Below are positions 53,220-61,799 of a DNA stretch of 64,000 nucleotides, piece after piece; position 1 is the stretch's first letter; each line of letters starts with the position of its first letter. The DNA lies in assembly GCA_964418595.1 (NCBI GenBank), contig CAYQMF010000004.1, forward strand, positions 53,821 through 117,820, read 5' to 3'. Made by a program: the position numbers and the translations under genes. The notes under the pieces were generated by a model, which was not told where the DNA came from, did not search any database, and saw nothing but the letters and a program-made list of their open reading frames with translations. The DNA is from CAYQMF01 sp964418595 (GTDB lineage Bacteria > Planctomycetota > UBA1135 > UBA2386).

Positions 53220-53357
53220 CGGCACGCACAAGCGCTCCGAATCCCTGATCACCGCCATCCGCGACTACATCGACGGCTGGAACGCGAACCCCGACCCTTC
53301 GTGTGGACCAGGACGGCTGACGACATCCGGGCTGCCGTTGGTCGATTCTGCTCCTGA
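53220..53357 (+). mobile_element. IS630-family transposase 3' remnant, frameshifted
   Basis: Frame one reads GTHKRSESLITAIRDYIDGW then NANPDP; after loss of one base near 53297 the next frame reads FVWTRTADDIRAAVGRFCS and stop at 53355-53357. This is the conserved C-terminus of IS630-type DDE transposases. Only the last ~45 codons remain and no terminal inverted repeat was identified. It sits exactly at the breakpoint of the transaldolase duplication. Confidence 0.75.
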
Positions 53358-53372
53358 TCTCCGACTCAGGAC

Positions 53373-53409
53373 GCTAGGCGGAACCGGACTCGCTGCACAG
53401 AGGAGCTGC
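53373..53409. repeat. Dispersed 37-base repeat, copy 2
   Basis: Partner of 48529-48565 (32 of 37 identical). On the minus strand it includes GGTTCCGCCTAGCGT, a possible orphan promoter pointing into the transposase remnant. Confidence 0.5.
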
Positions 53410-53574
53410 CTCGTCCGGCGGCCAATCGGCAGAGTCGTGCCAGGGTGCGGTGTGTGGCGTCAGCGGGGCGCGGCGCCGTCGGAGACCGGGGAAACGCAGC
53501 GACCGCCACGAGCCGTGCGAGCCGGTCGGGGGCTTGCGGGCGCATCGGCCCCGTGGGATGCTTCCCCGGTCCGT

Positions 53575-53592
53575 CGCGGGCGCTTGCCCGCG
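53575..53592 (+). promoter_or_regulatory. Hairpin just upstream of the AAGGAGG ribosome-binding site
   Basis: CGCGGGC (53575-53581) pairs with GCCCGCG (53586-53592) around GCTT, eight bases before AAGGAGG at 53601-53607. It could influence translation of the phase-variable gene. Confidence 0.4.
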
Positions 53593-53611
53593 CGGCGACC
53601 AAGGAGGTCGC

Positions 53612-55437
53612 ATGCAACGAGTCGGATTCCGGCGTGGGCGTGAGTTGGGAACGGGGATTGCTCACTCACTCACTCACTCACTCACTCACTTCTCCTCGTA
53701 GGCGCTCTGGCCGCGCAGCCGTACGTGGACGCGATCCACGGAGTCTGGGGGCAGCCCTTCCAGCACCAGATCGCCGCCAACACCCCGTGCTGGGGGATCA
53801 CCACGTTCAACGCGATCCACATGGTGATGATCGTGGAACCACCCTTCCAGGGTTGGGTGTTCGTGATGGACGAAGCCGATCAGGTCGCCGGAGCCCCGGC
53901 CAAGCAACGCTACGCGTTGCTCGATCCGACGTCTTTGCCCGCACCGGGTGCGTTCATCAACGAGTGCCTCACGTTGCCGGGACCGAACAAGCGCCAGACC
54001 CAAGGTCAGGTGATCCCCGGGGACTTCTTCTGCTCCGGGCACGTCAACACGCGCGACGGCGACATCCTGTTCGCGGGTGGGACCATCTACAACGAGCCGA
54101 CGAATCCGGTGCCGTTCGAGGGAAGCCAGCTCGTGTACACGTGGGATCCGGCGGCCTTCCTCACGGGACCGTCCAAGGGGTGGACCCAACGCGACTCCCT
54201 TCTCGTCCCGAGGTACTACCCCACACTGATCTACACGACCGAGCCGGGACGCGGCGAGGACCTGTATCGCGTCTCCGGAGGCGCTAACCAAGCGTACCCG
54301 CCGCTCGTGCCCGCCGACAACCACTACGAAATGTACCGGCGGGACCCCGCGTTGGGCGTCGTCGGCTTCGACACGAACTCCGCCAACCAGCGCATCCTCT
54401 ACGCCGGGCCGGACCACGGTGGGATCTGCGTCGGCGCCACATCCGGCACGCTGTACTGGTACCCGCGCGAGCACCACCTGTCCAACGGCTACGTGTTCAT
54501 GTCGGGGATGGCGCGGAACAACAGCCGCGCGCTCCACAATCGAGACGTCGCGGCGACACCGTGGAACTACACGATCGGGCAGTGGGCGCATCCCAACCCG
54601 CCATCGCCGCTGCCGCCGTGCGGCTGGTACTCGCACGACGGGTCTGCGGTGTTGCAGGCGATGGACCTGAACGTGAGCGGGAGCCCCAAGGATCGCGTCA
54701 TGCGGATCGGCGGCACCTACACGTTCGGCCCCGACGAGATCACCAATGCGATCTATCCGCCGGTCCCGACGGACGAGGTCTTGACCTGCAACGCCAATCC
54801 GACTGGCGGCAGTTCGTGGGTCGCGCAGGCGCCGCTCACGCGACCTCGTCGGTACTGCAACGCGGTCCAGCTTCCTGACGGCTCGATCCTCGTCGTCGGC
54901 GGTCAGCGCTGGGTGAACGGCAACCTCGTGATGAACCCCGACAGCGAGTTGCTCCTCCCCGGCGGCGGACGGCAGCCAACGCCGCCGATGGCACCGCGCG
55001 ACTACCACGCGACCGCGGTGCTCCTGCCCGACGGCAGGGTGCTCGTGGCTGGCGGCAACGGGCGCACCTTCGACTACCAGATCTACTCGCCGCCCTACCT
55101 GTTCCAGCCCGGGCGCCCCGTCATCACGTCCGCGCCGACCGTGCTCGCCTACGGGGGTGGACCGTACTCGGTCACCTACGAGACCAGCGGCGAGACCGAA
55201 GACTACGTCGAGAAGGTCGTGCTCATCCGGCCGGGATCGGTGACCCACCACTTCGACTTCGAGCAGCGAGTGATCGCGCTGGCGCAGGTCACGAACCCCG
55301 CTCCCCCGTTCGGGACGATCACGTTCCAGACTTCGGCGCCGTTCGACAAGAACCATGCGCCGCCGGGGTACTACATGCTGTTCGTGGTCACCAACACCGG
55401 GATCCCATCACTCGCCACGTGGGTGCAGGTCCAATGA
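53612..55437 (+). CDS. Galactose/glyoxal oxidase-like secreted protein, phase-variable and out of frame in this assembly
   Basis: Perfect AAGGAGG five bases before ATG 53612. The ATG frame enters a (CTCA)7.5 tract and stops at 53699; the large downstream frame is open from the stop at 53641 to 55437 and begins with the signal-peptide core LLLVGALAAQ just after the tract. Adding one CTCA unit (or losing two) joins both into a ~609-residue protein starting MQRVGFRRGRELGTGIAHSL. The body is kelch-like (DGDILFAGGT, NAVQLPDGSILVVGG, TAVLLPDGRVLVAGGNG), with YYPTLIY and a C-terminal E-set domain ending GYYMLFVVTNTGIPS, as in glyoxal/galactose oxidases. From GTG 53725 alone it would lack export. Confidence 0.75.
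53661..53690 (+). repeat. (CTCA)7.5 tetranucleotide tract in signal-peptide coding region
   Basis: Seven perfect CTCA units plus CT. Each gain or loss of a unit changes the frame of the 53612 gene; 5, 8 or 11 units would be in frame and 7 units is out of frame. Encoded peptide would be repeats of HSLT. Confidence 0.85.
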
Positions 55438-57062
55438 GGCTCTGGCCGGACTGCGTTGCGGCGTCGCTCATGGCCGTTGCGGGGCTCAGTGGTCAGGGCA
55501 TCCTTTGGCAAGTGACCGGATCGAGGGATGTGTTGCGCGTCGGCTTGATCTCCGCAGTCCTCGGCGACGTGGACCGGGACGGCTGCGAAGACTTCGCGCA
55601 CCTCGTCAAGTTCTTCGACCCGCCGACGCGGTCGAGCGACTTCCACATCTGGGTGCTGTCGGGGCGCGACGGAAGCCGCCTGCGCTTCGATTGGACGCTG
55701 GCGCCCCCGGCGGCGCAGGCGACGAGCTTCGCCCCGGCCGGAGACGTGGATGGCGACGGCATGGGCGACTACGTGTACGGCTGGATGGACGCAGTGGGCA
55801 TCGTCGCGGGTTTCGACGTGCGGAGCGGGGCCGACGGCCATGCGATCTTCGTGGTCCGTAGGCCCTGGTCCACGTACATGGGACGTTCGGTGACGGGCAA
55901 CGTCGACCTCAACGGCGATGGCCGACCGGACATCCTGGCGACAGCGCCGGGCGAGAACAGCAACGGCATCTGGGGCGCGATCTACGCGTACGCGCACGAC
56001 GGCACGCTCCTGTATCGGTTGGCGCCGACCGCACAGCTCAGCTTCGGCGCGCGCTCCAACAGCCGCATTCTCGCGCCGGTGGGTGACGTCGACGGCGACG
56101 GCGCCGGCGACTTCGTGGCCGGCGGCAACGTGCCTGCGATCGCGAGCGGCGCGGCGATCCTCATGTCGGGGCGGACCGGGAGCGTGCTCCAGGTCGGGCT
56201 CGACGAGCGCTTCCGCGACAACATCGGATCCGTGGTGACGGGCTGCGGCGACATCGATGGTGACGGCGTGCCCGACTTCGCGGCGTCGGGGACCGGGCCG
56301 TGGCTGCGCGCGTTCTCCGGGCGCACGGGGGCACCGATCCACTCGTGGCGCGGCGACCTGAACTGCTTCGGCGGCCAGTACAGCCTCGAAGGCGGCGCCG
56401 ACCTCGACCGCGATGGCGTACCCGACGTGCTGGCAGCCGGCAGCATCTGCGGGTCGATGCACGGGCTGTCGGGGCGCGACGGGACGCGGATCTTCGACCT
56501 GCTCAACATGGGCTACAACACCGGTTGGGCGATCACGGTGCGCGATGTCCGCACGCCGTACCCCCGCTTGATCCTGTCCCAGCCGGAGTACGGTGCCACG
56601 GGGGGCATCTTCCGCGTCGAGGGCAGGATCCTCGCGTACGACGCCGCGCCACCGGGAGCTGTCCCCTACGGCGCCGCCTGCCGAGGCCAATTGCCGCGCG
56701 AGCCCATGCTCGGCGTGTCGAGCGAAGAGAAATGGACGAAGGTCACCGTGCACGGTGCCGCACCCGGGACACCGGTGATGCTCCTCGTCGGGTTGTCGCG
56801 CACCGCGTGGCAGGGGTTCGCCCTGCCGCTGGCGCTCGACGCGCTGGGTCTTCCCGGGTGCGCCCTGCACACGTCGGTCGAAGTCGCGATCCCCGCGTCG
56901 ACCGGCGCGGCAGGCCAGGGATCGGGCTACGCGGTGGTCCGACTGCCCGTGAACCTCGCGCTCACGGGACTGACCACGATGTACGCGCAGTGGTGGTGCC
57001 TCGGCCCCGGAGGTCAGGGTCTCGGCGCGCTCAGCGATGCGGCGTCGCTGAAGATCCGCTGA
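55434..57062 (+). CDS. Secreted FG-GAP repeat protein with lineage-type C-terminal domain
   Basis: 542 residues from ATG 55434, overlapping the previous stop (ATGA). Signal peptide (AASLMAVAGLSGQG). At least five FG-GAP/integrin-like calcium loops: DVDRDGCEDF, DVDGDGMGDY, DLNGDGRPDI, DVDGDGAGDF, DIDGDGVPDF and DLDRDGVPDV, implying a seven-bladed propeller. The final ~110 residues are the shared C-terminal domain (VMLLVGLSRTAWQGFALPLALDALGLPGCAL). Translational coupling makes its expression follow that of the phase-variable gene upstream. Likely surface or extracellular. Confidence 0.85.
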   Translation: MRLWPDCVAASLMAVAGLSGQGILWQVTGSRDVLRVGLISAVLGDVDRDGCEDFAHLVKFFDPPTRSSDFHIWVLSGRDGSRLRFDWTLAPPAAQATSFAPAGDVDGDGMGDYVYGWMDAVGIVAGFDVRSGADGHAIFVVRRPWSTYMGRSVTGNVDLNGDGRPDILATAPGENSNGIWGAIYAYAHDGTLLYRLAPTAQLSFGARSNSRILAPVGDVDGDGAGDFVAGGNVPAIASGAAILMSGRTGSVLQVGLDERFRDNIGSVVTGCGDIDGDGVPDFAASGTGPWLRAFSGRTGAPIHSWRGDLNCFGGQYSLEGGADLDRDGVPDVLAAGSICGSMHGLSGRDGTRIFDLLNMGYNTGWAITVRDVRTPYPRLILSQPEYGATGGIFRVEGRILAYDAAPPGAVPYGAACRGQLPREPMLGVSSEEKWTKVTVHGAAPGTPVMLLVGLSRTAWQGFALPLALDALGLPGCALHTSVEVAIPASTGAAGQGSGYAVVRLPVNLALTGLTTMYAQWWCLGPGGQGLGALSDAASLKIR

Positions 57063-57080
57063 CCACCGCCGGACCGTCGC

Positions 57081-57851
57081 TCACAGGAACCGTCGGATCC
57101 GGTCGTCGAGCGCGGTCTGATCCTGCGTGAAGCTCTGCAGCGCGGCCTCCGTGAAGATCCCGTCCCAGCTCGCGGTGCCGGCGCGGGCGCGCGCGAGCCA
57201 GCGCGAGTGCACGGGGATCTTGCCCTCCTTGACGATCGCGGCGCGCTCATCGGCGGAGAGGTCGGGGAACAGTCCCGACAGCCCGTGTTCCTTCAGGAAG
57301 GTCACCAACTGCGCGCCGGTCATCGCGTCCAGGTTCTTGCCGGCCAAGGCAGTCATCGCCGCCGGCATCGGACCGGCCCACGACCAGAGCACGTCGAGAC
57401 CGTCGCGCGCCGCGTCGACGCCGGGCGCGAAGGTCACTTTCGGGTCGACGTCGGTGCGGTCGGCGATCGTCGACGGCGGAAGTCCCAGGGCGAGGAACTC
57501 GCTCGCCGCCGCGGTGGGGATGGTCATTGTGTCGAGGCCCGCGAGGTCCGCGACCGGCTTGCCGGAGCGGATCGAGGCGCCGATCTGCTTCGTGTGCGAG
57601 CCGTGCTTGCCGTTCACCTCGCGCAGCAGGCGCTGGCTGGAGAGCGTCGCCTTCTCGCCCACGTTCTCGCCGTCGCCGAGCTTGTGGTCGATGACGAAGG
57701 CGTTCAGCCGGCCCATGAACACGTTGACCCACGTCGGGCGCGCGACCAGCGCGATGAGCCAGTTCTGCCGCGCTGAGAAGCCGAGCGTGAAGTTCACGCG
57801 GATGCCGTCCTTGCCGAGGCGGCGCGCGGCGAACAGGCCCGCGGGCGTCAG
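57081..57851. repeat. 771-bp direct repeat, copy 2 (partner 52449-53219)
   Basis: Constant offset of 4632 bases to copy 1. Beyond the stop codon, identity drops sharply to about 52413/57045 with scattered mismatches, and at the other end it stops abruptly at 57851/53219. Confidence 0.85.
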
Positions 57852-58376
57852 GGGTACCTTGACGATGAAGCGGTCGGGACAGATCGCGTGGAAGCGCTTG
57901 CCGTAGCGGTAGCTGGCGTCGGCGTCGTGCGCGATGGCGGTGTGCAGCTCGACGCTCACGTCGGCGTCGAACGTGCGCACGAGCTTCAGGCCGTGTACGG
58001 CGTTGAGGACGAAGGCGATCTCTAGGACGAGGTCTTCGGCGCTGATTCCCGGCGCGGCCTTGCGGATCACCGCCGCGGCCTTCGGCACCATGTCGTCGTA
58101 CAGGCCCTTCTGCACCTCCTTGTTGAGGAGGGTGTTGTTGGTGGTGAGCGCGGTGTACTCGCGCGTCCACAGCTTCTTCGTGGCGTCGACGTCGCCGGTG
58201 TCGAGCCACAGCGCTGTGCCGGTCTTGCCGAGCGCGGCCCAAGCCGCCGAGGTCGGCAGGCCCGCGCGCAGCCCGGGGGCGGGCGGGGTGTGCCCCTGCC
58301 GGCAGAACTCGGCGATGGCCTTGGCCAGGGTGGAATCGTGGGCGGGAACGGGGCGGGGCGAAGTCGGGCTCGGCAT
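57081..58376 (-). CDS. Transaldolase-family protein
   Basis: 431 residues. Transaldolase TIM barrel: LWLDTGDVDATKKLW, TTNNTLLNKEVQKG, IVKVPLTPAG with Schiff-base K173, GIRVNFTLGFSARQNWLIALV and GTSKQIGAS-like segment HTKQIGASIRSG. The family moves dihydroxyacetone units between sugar phosphates (sedoheptulose 7-P plus glyceraldehyde 3-P to erythrose 4-P plus fructose 6-P). It is longer than the ~220- and ~320-residue types, closest to the long fungal/planctomycete-like forms. Its 3' 771 bases are repeated at 52449-53219. Converges on the FG-GAP gene with 18 bases between stops. Confidence 0.85.
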   Translation of the reverse strand: MPSPTSPRPVPAHDSTLAKAIAEFCRQGHTPPAPGLRAGLPTSAAWAALGKTGTALWLDTGDVDATKKLWTREYTALTTNNTLLNKEVQKGLYDDMVPKAAAVIRKAAPGISAEDLVLEIAFVLNAVHGLKLVRTFDADVSVELHTAIAHDADASYRYGKRFHAICPDRFIVKVPLTPAGLFAARRLGKDGIRVNFTLGFSARQNWLIALVARPTWVNVFMGRLNAFVIDHKLGDGENVGEKATLSSQRLLREVNGKHGSHTKQIGASIRSGKPVADLAGLDTMTIPTAAASEFLALGLPPSTIADRTDVDPKVTFAPGVDAARDGLDVLWSWAGPMPAAMTALAGKNLDAMTGAQLVTFLKEHGLSGLFPDLSADERAAIVKEGKIPVHSRWLARARAGTASWDGIFTEAALQSFTQDQTALDDRIRRFL

Positions 58377-58485
58377 CGGTGCGGGATGCGGTGGGAGTTC
58401 GGGATCGAGAACGTTCGGCCGGGGCGCGGGCGCGCGGCGTAGATCCTAGCGCGGTGGTCACGGCGGCCCTCGTGCGACGTGGGTT

Positions 58486-58491
58486 AGTCTT
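58486..58491 (+). promoter_or_regulatory. -10 hexamer TAGTCT, 64 bases before ATG 58556
   Basis: GGTTAGTCTTGG fits the TAnnnT pattern. Confidence 0.3.
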
Positions 58492-58555
58492 GGTCGACCA
58501 CGCGCTCGTCGCTGCGCGAGCGGCGCCGCATCGCCACCTCGAACCGTGTGACACC

Positions 58556-59938
58556 ATGAACCTGCCCCTTCGCTTCGCCTCCTTCCTCGCCGCCGGCGCC
58601 CTCGCCGCCTGCAGCGGCAGCACCGTGGCGCCGCCCGTGTCGGGTACTCCGGACACGGCCCGCCTGGATCTGTTCATCAACACCGGCACGGGCTCCGACG
58701 TCCTCATCACGGGCCGCCTGTCGATCGTCGCCCTCGAGGCCGAGGACCAGACCCTCACCGGCGACCTGCTGCCGGGCGATCCGGAGATCACGCTCTCCGA
58801 TCCGGTGGGGGAGTTCACCGGACCCCGTCTCCTCGATGCGCCTCCGGCCACCTATGTCGCCGCGCACCTGCTGTTCGCGAGCCAGGAGGTGGTCGGCACG
58901 CTCCCCGACAACAGCACGGTGGTGATCACCCTGCCGCGCCGCGACTTCCGCCTCCCGCTGAGCCGACCGCTGGTCCTGACCGCCGGGCCGCAGAGCTGGT
59001 TCACGCTGCATCACGACGGGCCCGTCGAACTGGTGGCGAGCGGGCAGGGGTACACCTGGACCCCGACCTGGGTGGCGCAGACCGCGGAGGTCGAACTCGT
59101 GCGCGCCGCGCGCGTGCGGGTGACCGCGGTCGACCCGGGGCGCTACCTCGTCGATGGCCTGCTCGGCAGCGACGACCTGCCGGTGGTGCTCGACCTCAGC
59201 CGTGCCGACACGCTGCGCCGCGGCGACGAGACGTTGGCGCGCGACGCGTTCTTCTCGCTGCTGAAGGTCGACGAGGTCCTCACCATCGACGGTTGGCTGG
59301 ATCACTGGCGCAACGTGCTCGTGATCGCCGGCTCCGTGGACGGCGACGGGCGCGAGCCGAAGAGCGAGGTGCGCGGCGAGATCGTGGAGGTGTACAGCGA
59401 GCGATCCGCGTTCCTCCTGCACGTGCTGCGGATCCGCAAGGATCGCGCCGGGCTGCCGCACGAGCGGCCGCTGCGGCTCAGGGTCCGCGTCGGGGATGAC
59501 ACCAGGATCAAGTGGGTGCCACGCCTCGGGCGGCACGGCGGGCACCTGCCCTTCGCTGCGCTGCGGGTCGGCATGCTGGTCGACGTCGAGTGGCACGGGC
59601 CGGCGCCGGAGTTGACGGTGACGGCCAAGAAGGTCGACATCCTCGCCGCCAGCCGGCACGAGCTGACCGGCCGCTTGCACGGCGACGTCACGGAGGTGAG
59701 CCTGCGCACCGGCGAGTTCGTGCTCGACGCGCCGGGGGCTTCGACCTTCCGGCTCGGGGGCGAGCGCTTCGAGACGCTGCGCGTGCGCGTCGACGATGGG
59801 TCGGTGCTGGTGCGGCGCGTCGACGGCGAACTGCGCGGGATCCGGCTCGCGGAGCTGCCGGTCGGGGCCAAGGTGCACCTGCTCGGCGAGCGCGTCGAGG
59901 GCAACGTCGTGCACGCGCTGCTCGTCTGGGTGCGGTAG
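58556..59938 (+). CDS. Lipoprotein, tandem paralogue 1 (DUF4382/DUF5666-like)
   Basis: 460 residues. Lipobox LAAC (ASFLAAGALAACSGST). Shares long blocks with the next gene: TGSDVLITGRLSIVALEAED, TLTGDLLPGDPEITLSDP, GEFTGPRL, LPRRDFRLPLSRP and LHHDGP. Residues ~40-240 resemble a DUF4382-like beta domain; two later segments (EVRGEIVEVYSERSAFLLHV; HELTGRLHGDVTEVSLRTGE) resemble DUF5666 repeats. Function unknown; expected in the envelope. Confidence 0.7.
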   Translation: MNLPLRFASFLAAGALAACSGSTVAPPVSGTPDTARLDLFINTGTGSDVLITGRLSIVALEAEDQTLTGDLLPGDPEITLSDPVGEFTGPRLLDAPPATYVAAHLLFASQEVVGTLPDNSTVVITLPRRDFRLPLSRPLVLTAGPQSWFTLHHDGPVELVASGQGYTWTPTWVAQTAEVELVRAARVRVTAVDPGRYLVDGLLGSDDLPVVLDLSRADTLRRGDETLARDAFFSLLKVDEVLTIDGWLDHWRNVLVIAGSVDGDGREPKSEVRGEIVEVYSERSAFLLHVLRIRKDRAGLPHERPLRLRVRVGDDTRIKWVPRLGRHGGHLPFAALRVGMLVDVEWHGPAPELTVTAKKVDILAASRHELTGRLHGDVTEVSLRTGEFVLDAPGASTFRLGGERFETLRVRVDDGSVLVRRVDGELRGIRLAELPVGAKVHLLGERVEGNVVHALLVWVR

Positions 59939-59994
59939 GCGCCCACGGCATGGGCGCGTGCGCCCACGCCGCCGCCCTCGTCGCGGGCATGGGG

Positions 59995-60000
59995 TAGCTT
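59995..60000 (+). promoter_or_regulatory. -10 hexamer TAGCTT, 47 bases before ATG 60048
   Basis: GGGTAGCTTTCGG fits the TAnnnT pattern. Confidence 0.3.
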
Positions 60001-60047
60001 TCGGTCGGCCGGCTCGCACGGCCATTCTCGGGAAACGCCTTCGGGAA

Positions 60048-61475
60048 ATGCCCATGCCCTCGTTCTCGCCTGCCCCTGCTTCCCCTGCGCGCCACGCCTG
60101 GCGCGCGCTGTCCGCCCTCGCCGCTGCGGCGATCACCTTCGCCGCGTGCGGCCGCGACGCGCGCCCGGTCGCGAGCAGCGCCGCGCCGCCGCAGAACGGC
60201 CCGGACTTCTTCGTGAACACCGCGACCGGCTCGGACGTGCTGATCAGCGGGCGGTTGTCGATCGTGGCGCTCGAGGCGCTCGACCGCACGCTCACCGGCG
60301 ATCTCCTGCCGGGCGACCCGGACGTGAAGCTCTCCGACCCGTTCGGCGAGTTCACCGGCCCGCGCCTGAGCGCCGCGCCGCCGGGTACCTACGTGGCGGT
60401 CCATCTCCTGTTCGCGAGCGACGAACTGCTGGGCGTGCTGCCGAACCAGGCCCATGTGTCGATCAAGCTGCCGCGGCGTGACTTCCGCCTGCCGCTGCCG
60501 CGCGACTTCGTGATCACCGGTGGTCCGCAGAGCTGGCTCACCCTGCACCACGACGGGCCGGTCGATCTCGACAACGGCAGCGGCGGCCGCACGTGGAACC
60601 CGAACTGGACGATGACCGTGGCGGAGGTCGAACTGGTGACCAACGGCGAGGTCCGGGTGCAGACGTTCGATCGCACGCGCCACATCGTCGACGGCGAGCT
60701 GCTGTCGATGGGTGACATGCCGGTGGTCCTCGACCTGCACCGCGCGGACGACCTGCGCCGCAACGGCACGCGCCTCGGCGTCGACCAGTTCTTCGCGGAG
60801 ATCCGCAGCCAGGAGACGATGAAGGTCAGCGGCTGGCTCGACGGCTGGCGCAACGTGCGCGTGTTCTCGGCGAGCATCGATCCGCTGGGCCCGCCCCTCA
60901 GTGAGGTGCGCGGCCAGATTCTCGAGCTGAACCCCGCCAGCAGCACGATGCTGTTGCAGGTGTACGAGGTGCGGAAGGACGTGTACGGCCTGCCGGTGAC
61001 GCGCCCGCTCCGGCTCGACGTCGGCGTCGCGCCGGCGACCAGCATCACCTGGGTGCCGCGCGATGGCGCGCCGCCGGGACAGTTGACCTTCGCCGACCTG
61101 CAGACCGGCATGCTCGTGGGCGTGGCGTGGGAAGGCCCCGTCACTGGCACCCAGCTCACGGCGACGCGCGTCGACATCCACGCTCTCGGCCGCCAGGAGA
61201 CGCCGATCACCGTGACCGGGCTCGTGACCTCGATCGACCTCGGCCTCAACCGCTTCGTGCTCTCGGCCAGCGGGCAGACGGCGTACCGGATCGGCGATGC
61301 TCGCTACCTGACGCTCACCGTCGACGTCGACCATCGGACGATGCTCACGCGGCGCATCGACGGCGAGGCGCGCGAGATCGGCCTGCCCGACCTGCCGCGC
61401 GGCGTGCGCGCCACGGTGTGCATCGTGCCGATCCTCGGCGATCATGTGATCGCGAGGCTTGTGCGGGTCGAGTAG
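60048..61475 (+). CDS. Lipoprotein, tandem paralogue 2
   Basis: 475 residues from ATG 60048 (a second ATG two codons later is possible). Lipobox FAAC (AAAAITFAACGRDA). Clear paralogue of the gene at 58556: TGSDVLISGRLSIVALEALD, TLTGDLLPGDPDVKLSDPFG, LPRRDFRLPLPRD. Differs most in the C-terminal half, where DUF5666-like segments (EVRGQILELNPASSTMLLQV; TPITVTGLVTSIDLGLNRFV) recur. Function unknown. The two genes are separated by 109 bases with a possible own promoter. Confidence 0.7.
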   Translation: MPMPSFSPAPASPARHAWRALSALAAAAITFAACGRDARPVASSAAPPQNGPDFFVNTATGSDVLISGRLSIVALEALDRTLTGDLLPGDPDVKLSDPFGEFTGPRLSAAPPGTYVAVHLLFASDELLGVLPNQAHVSIKLPRRDFRLPLPRDFVITGGPQSWLTLHHDGPVDLDNGSGGRTWNPNWTMTVAEVELVTNGEVRVQTFDRTRHIVDGELLSMGDMPVVLDLHRADDLRRNGTRLGVDQFFAEIRSQETMKVSGWLDGWRNVRVFSASIDPLGPPLSEVRGQILELNPASSTMLLQVYEVRKDVYGLPVTRPLRLDVGVAPATSITWVPRDGAPPGQLTFADLQTGMLVGVAWEGPVTGTQLTATRVDIHALGRQETPITVTGLVTSIDLGLNRFVLSASGQTAYRIGDARYLTLTVDVDHRTMLTRRIDGEAREIGLPDLPRGVRATVCIVPILGDHVIARLVRVE

Positions 61476-61799
61476 GGGGGTGAGGTCGAGACACGGCGAG
61501 GCGAGACGCAGCGGGCCGCGTTTTCGGGCTCGGGCTCCGCAGCGCGGCGCCCTGGCGCCGCGCTGCGAGGCTCGGGCTCAGGCTCGTCTGGGCACGGGGA
61601 GAGGGTCGGTGTGTGCTCAGCGGTCTCTCGGTCACGCTCCCCGCGTCTCGTTCCCGCCCGCGCCCGTACGAGCCTGAGCCCGCGCGATCGCCGCCCCGCG
61701 GCGGTCGGGCGTGCCCGAGCCCAGCCCGAAAACCTGGCCCCGCTCACCTTCGCCTGGCCGTCCCTATCGTCCCTCCCTCGGCGGCGCCGCCCACGCTCC
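61476..61799. other. Structured intergenic region with nested inverted repeats
   Basis: 324 bases between convergent genes without coding sequence. Outer arms 61520-61537/61717-61733 (17 of 18 paired), middle arms 61573-61587/61668-61682 (15 of 15), inner arms 61595-61601/61637-61643 (7 of 7) are co-nested, so one strand could fold into one long hairpin. Confidence 0.6.
61539..61566. terminator. 13-bp hairpin inside the nested palindrome
   Basis: GCAGCGCGGCGCC (61539-61551) pairs with GGCGCCGCGCTGC (61554-61566). No T-run; may end the lipoprotein transcript. Confidence 0.5.

Noticed and set aside
52449..53258. Truncated transaldolase as a functional 269-residue gene
   Set aside because: Start codon lies antisense in the transposase remnant and the Schiff-base Lys is missing.
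53220..53357. Complete insertion sequence
   Set aside because: Only the last ~45 transposase codons, with a frameshift, and no inverted ends.
53661..53690. CTCA tract as part of a CRISPR or satellite array
   Set aside because: Four-base unit with no spacers; typical slipped-strand microsatellite.
53445..54287. Alternative 280-codon frame through the CTCA tract
   Set aside because: It encodes Arg/Ser-rich sequence with no hydrophobic signal core and ends inside the kelch gene; the frame beginning LLLVGALAAQ is the coding one.
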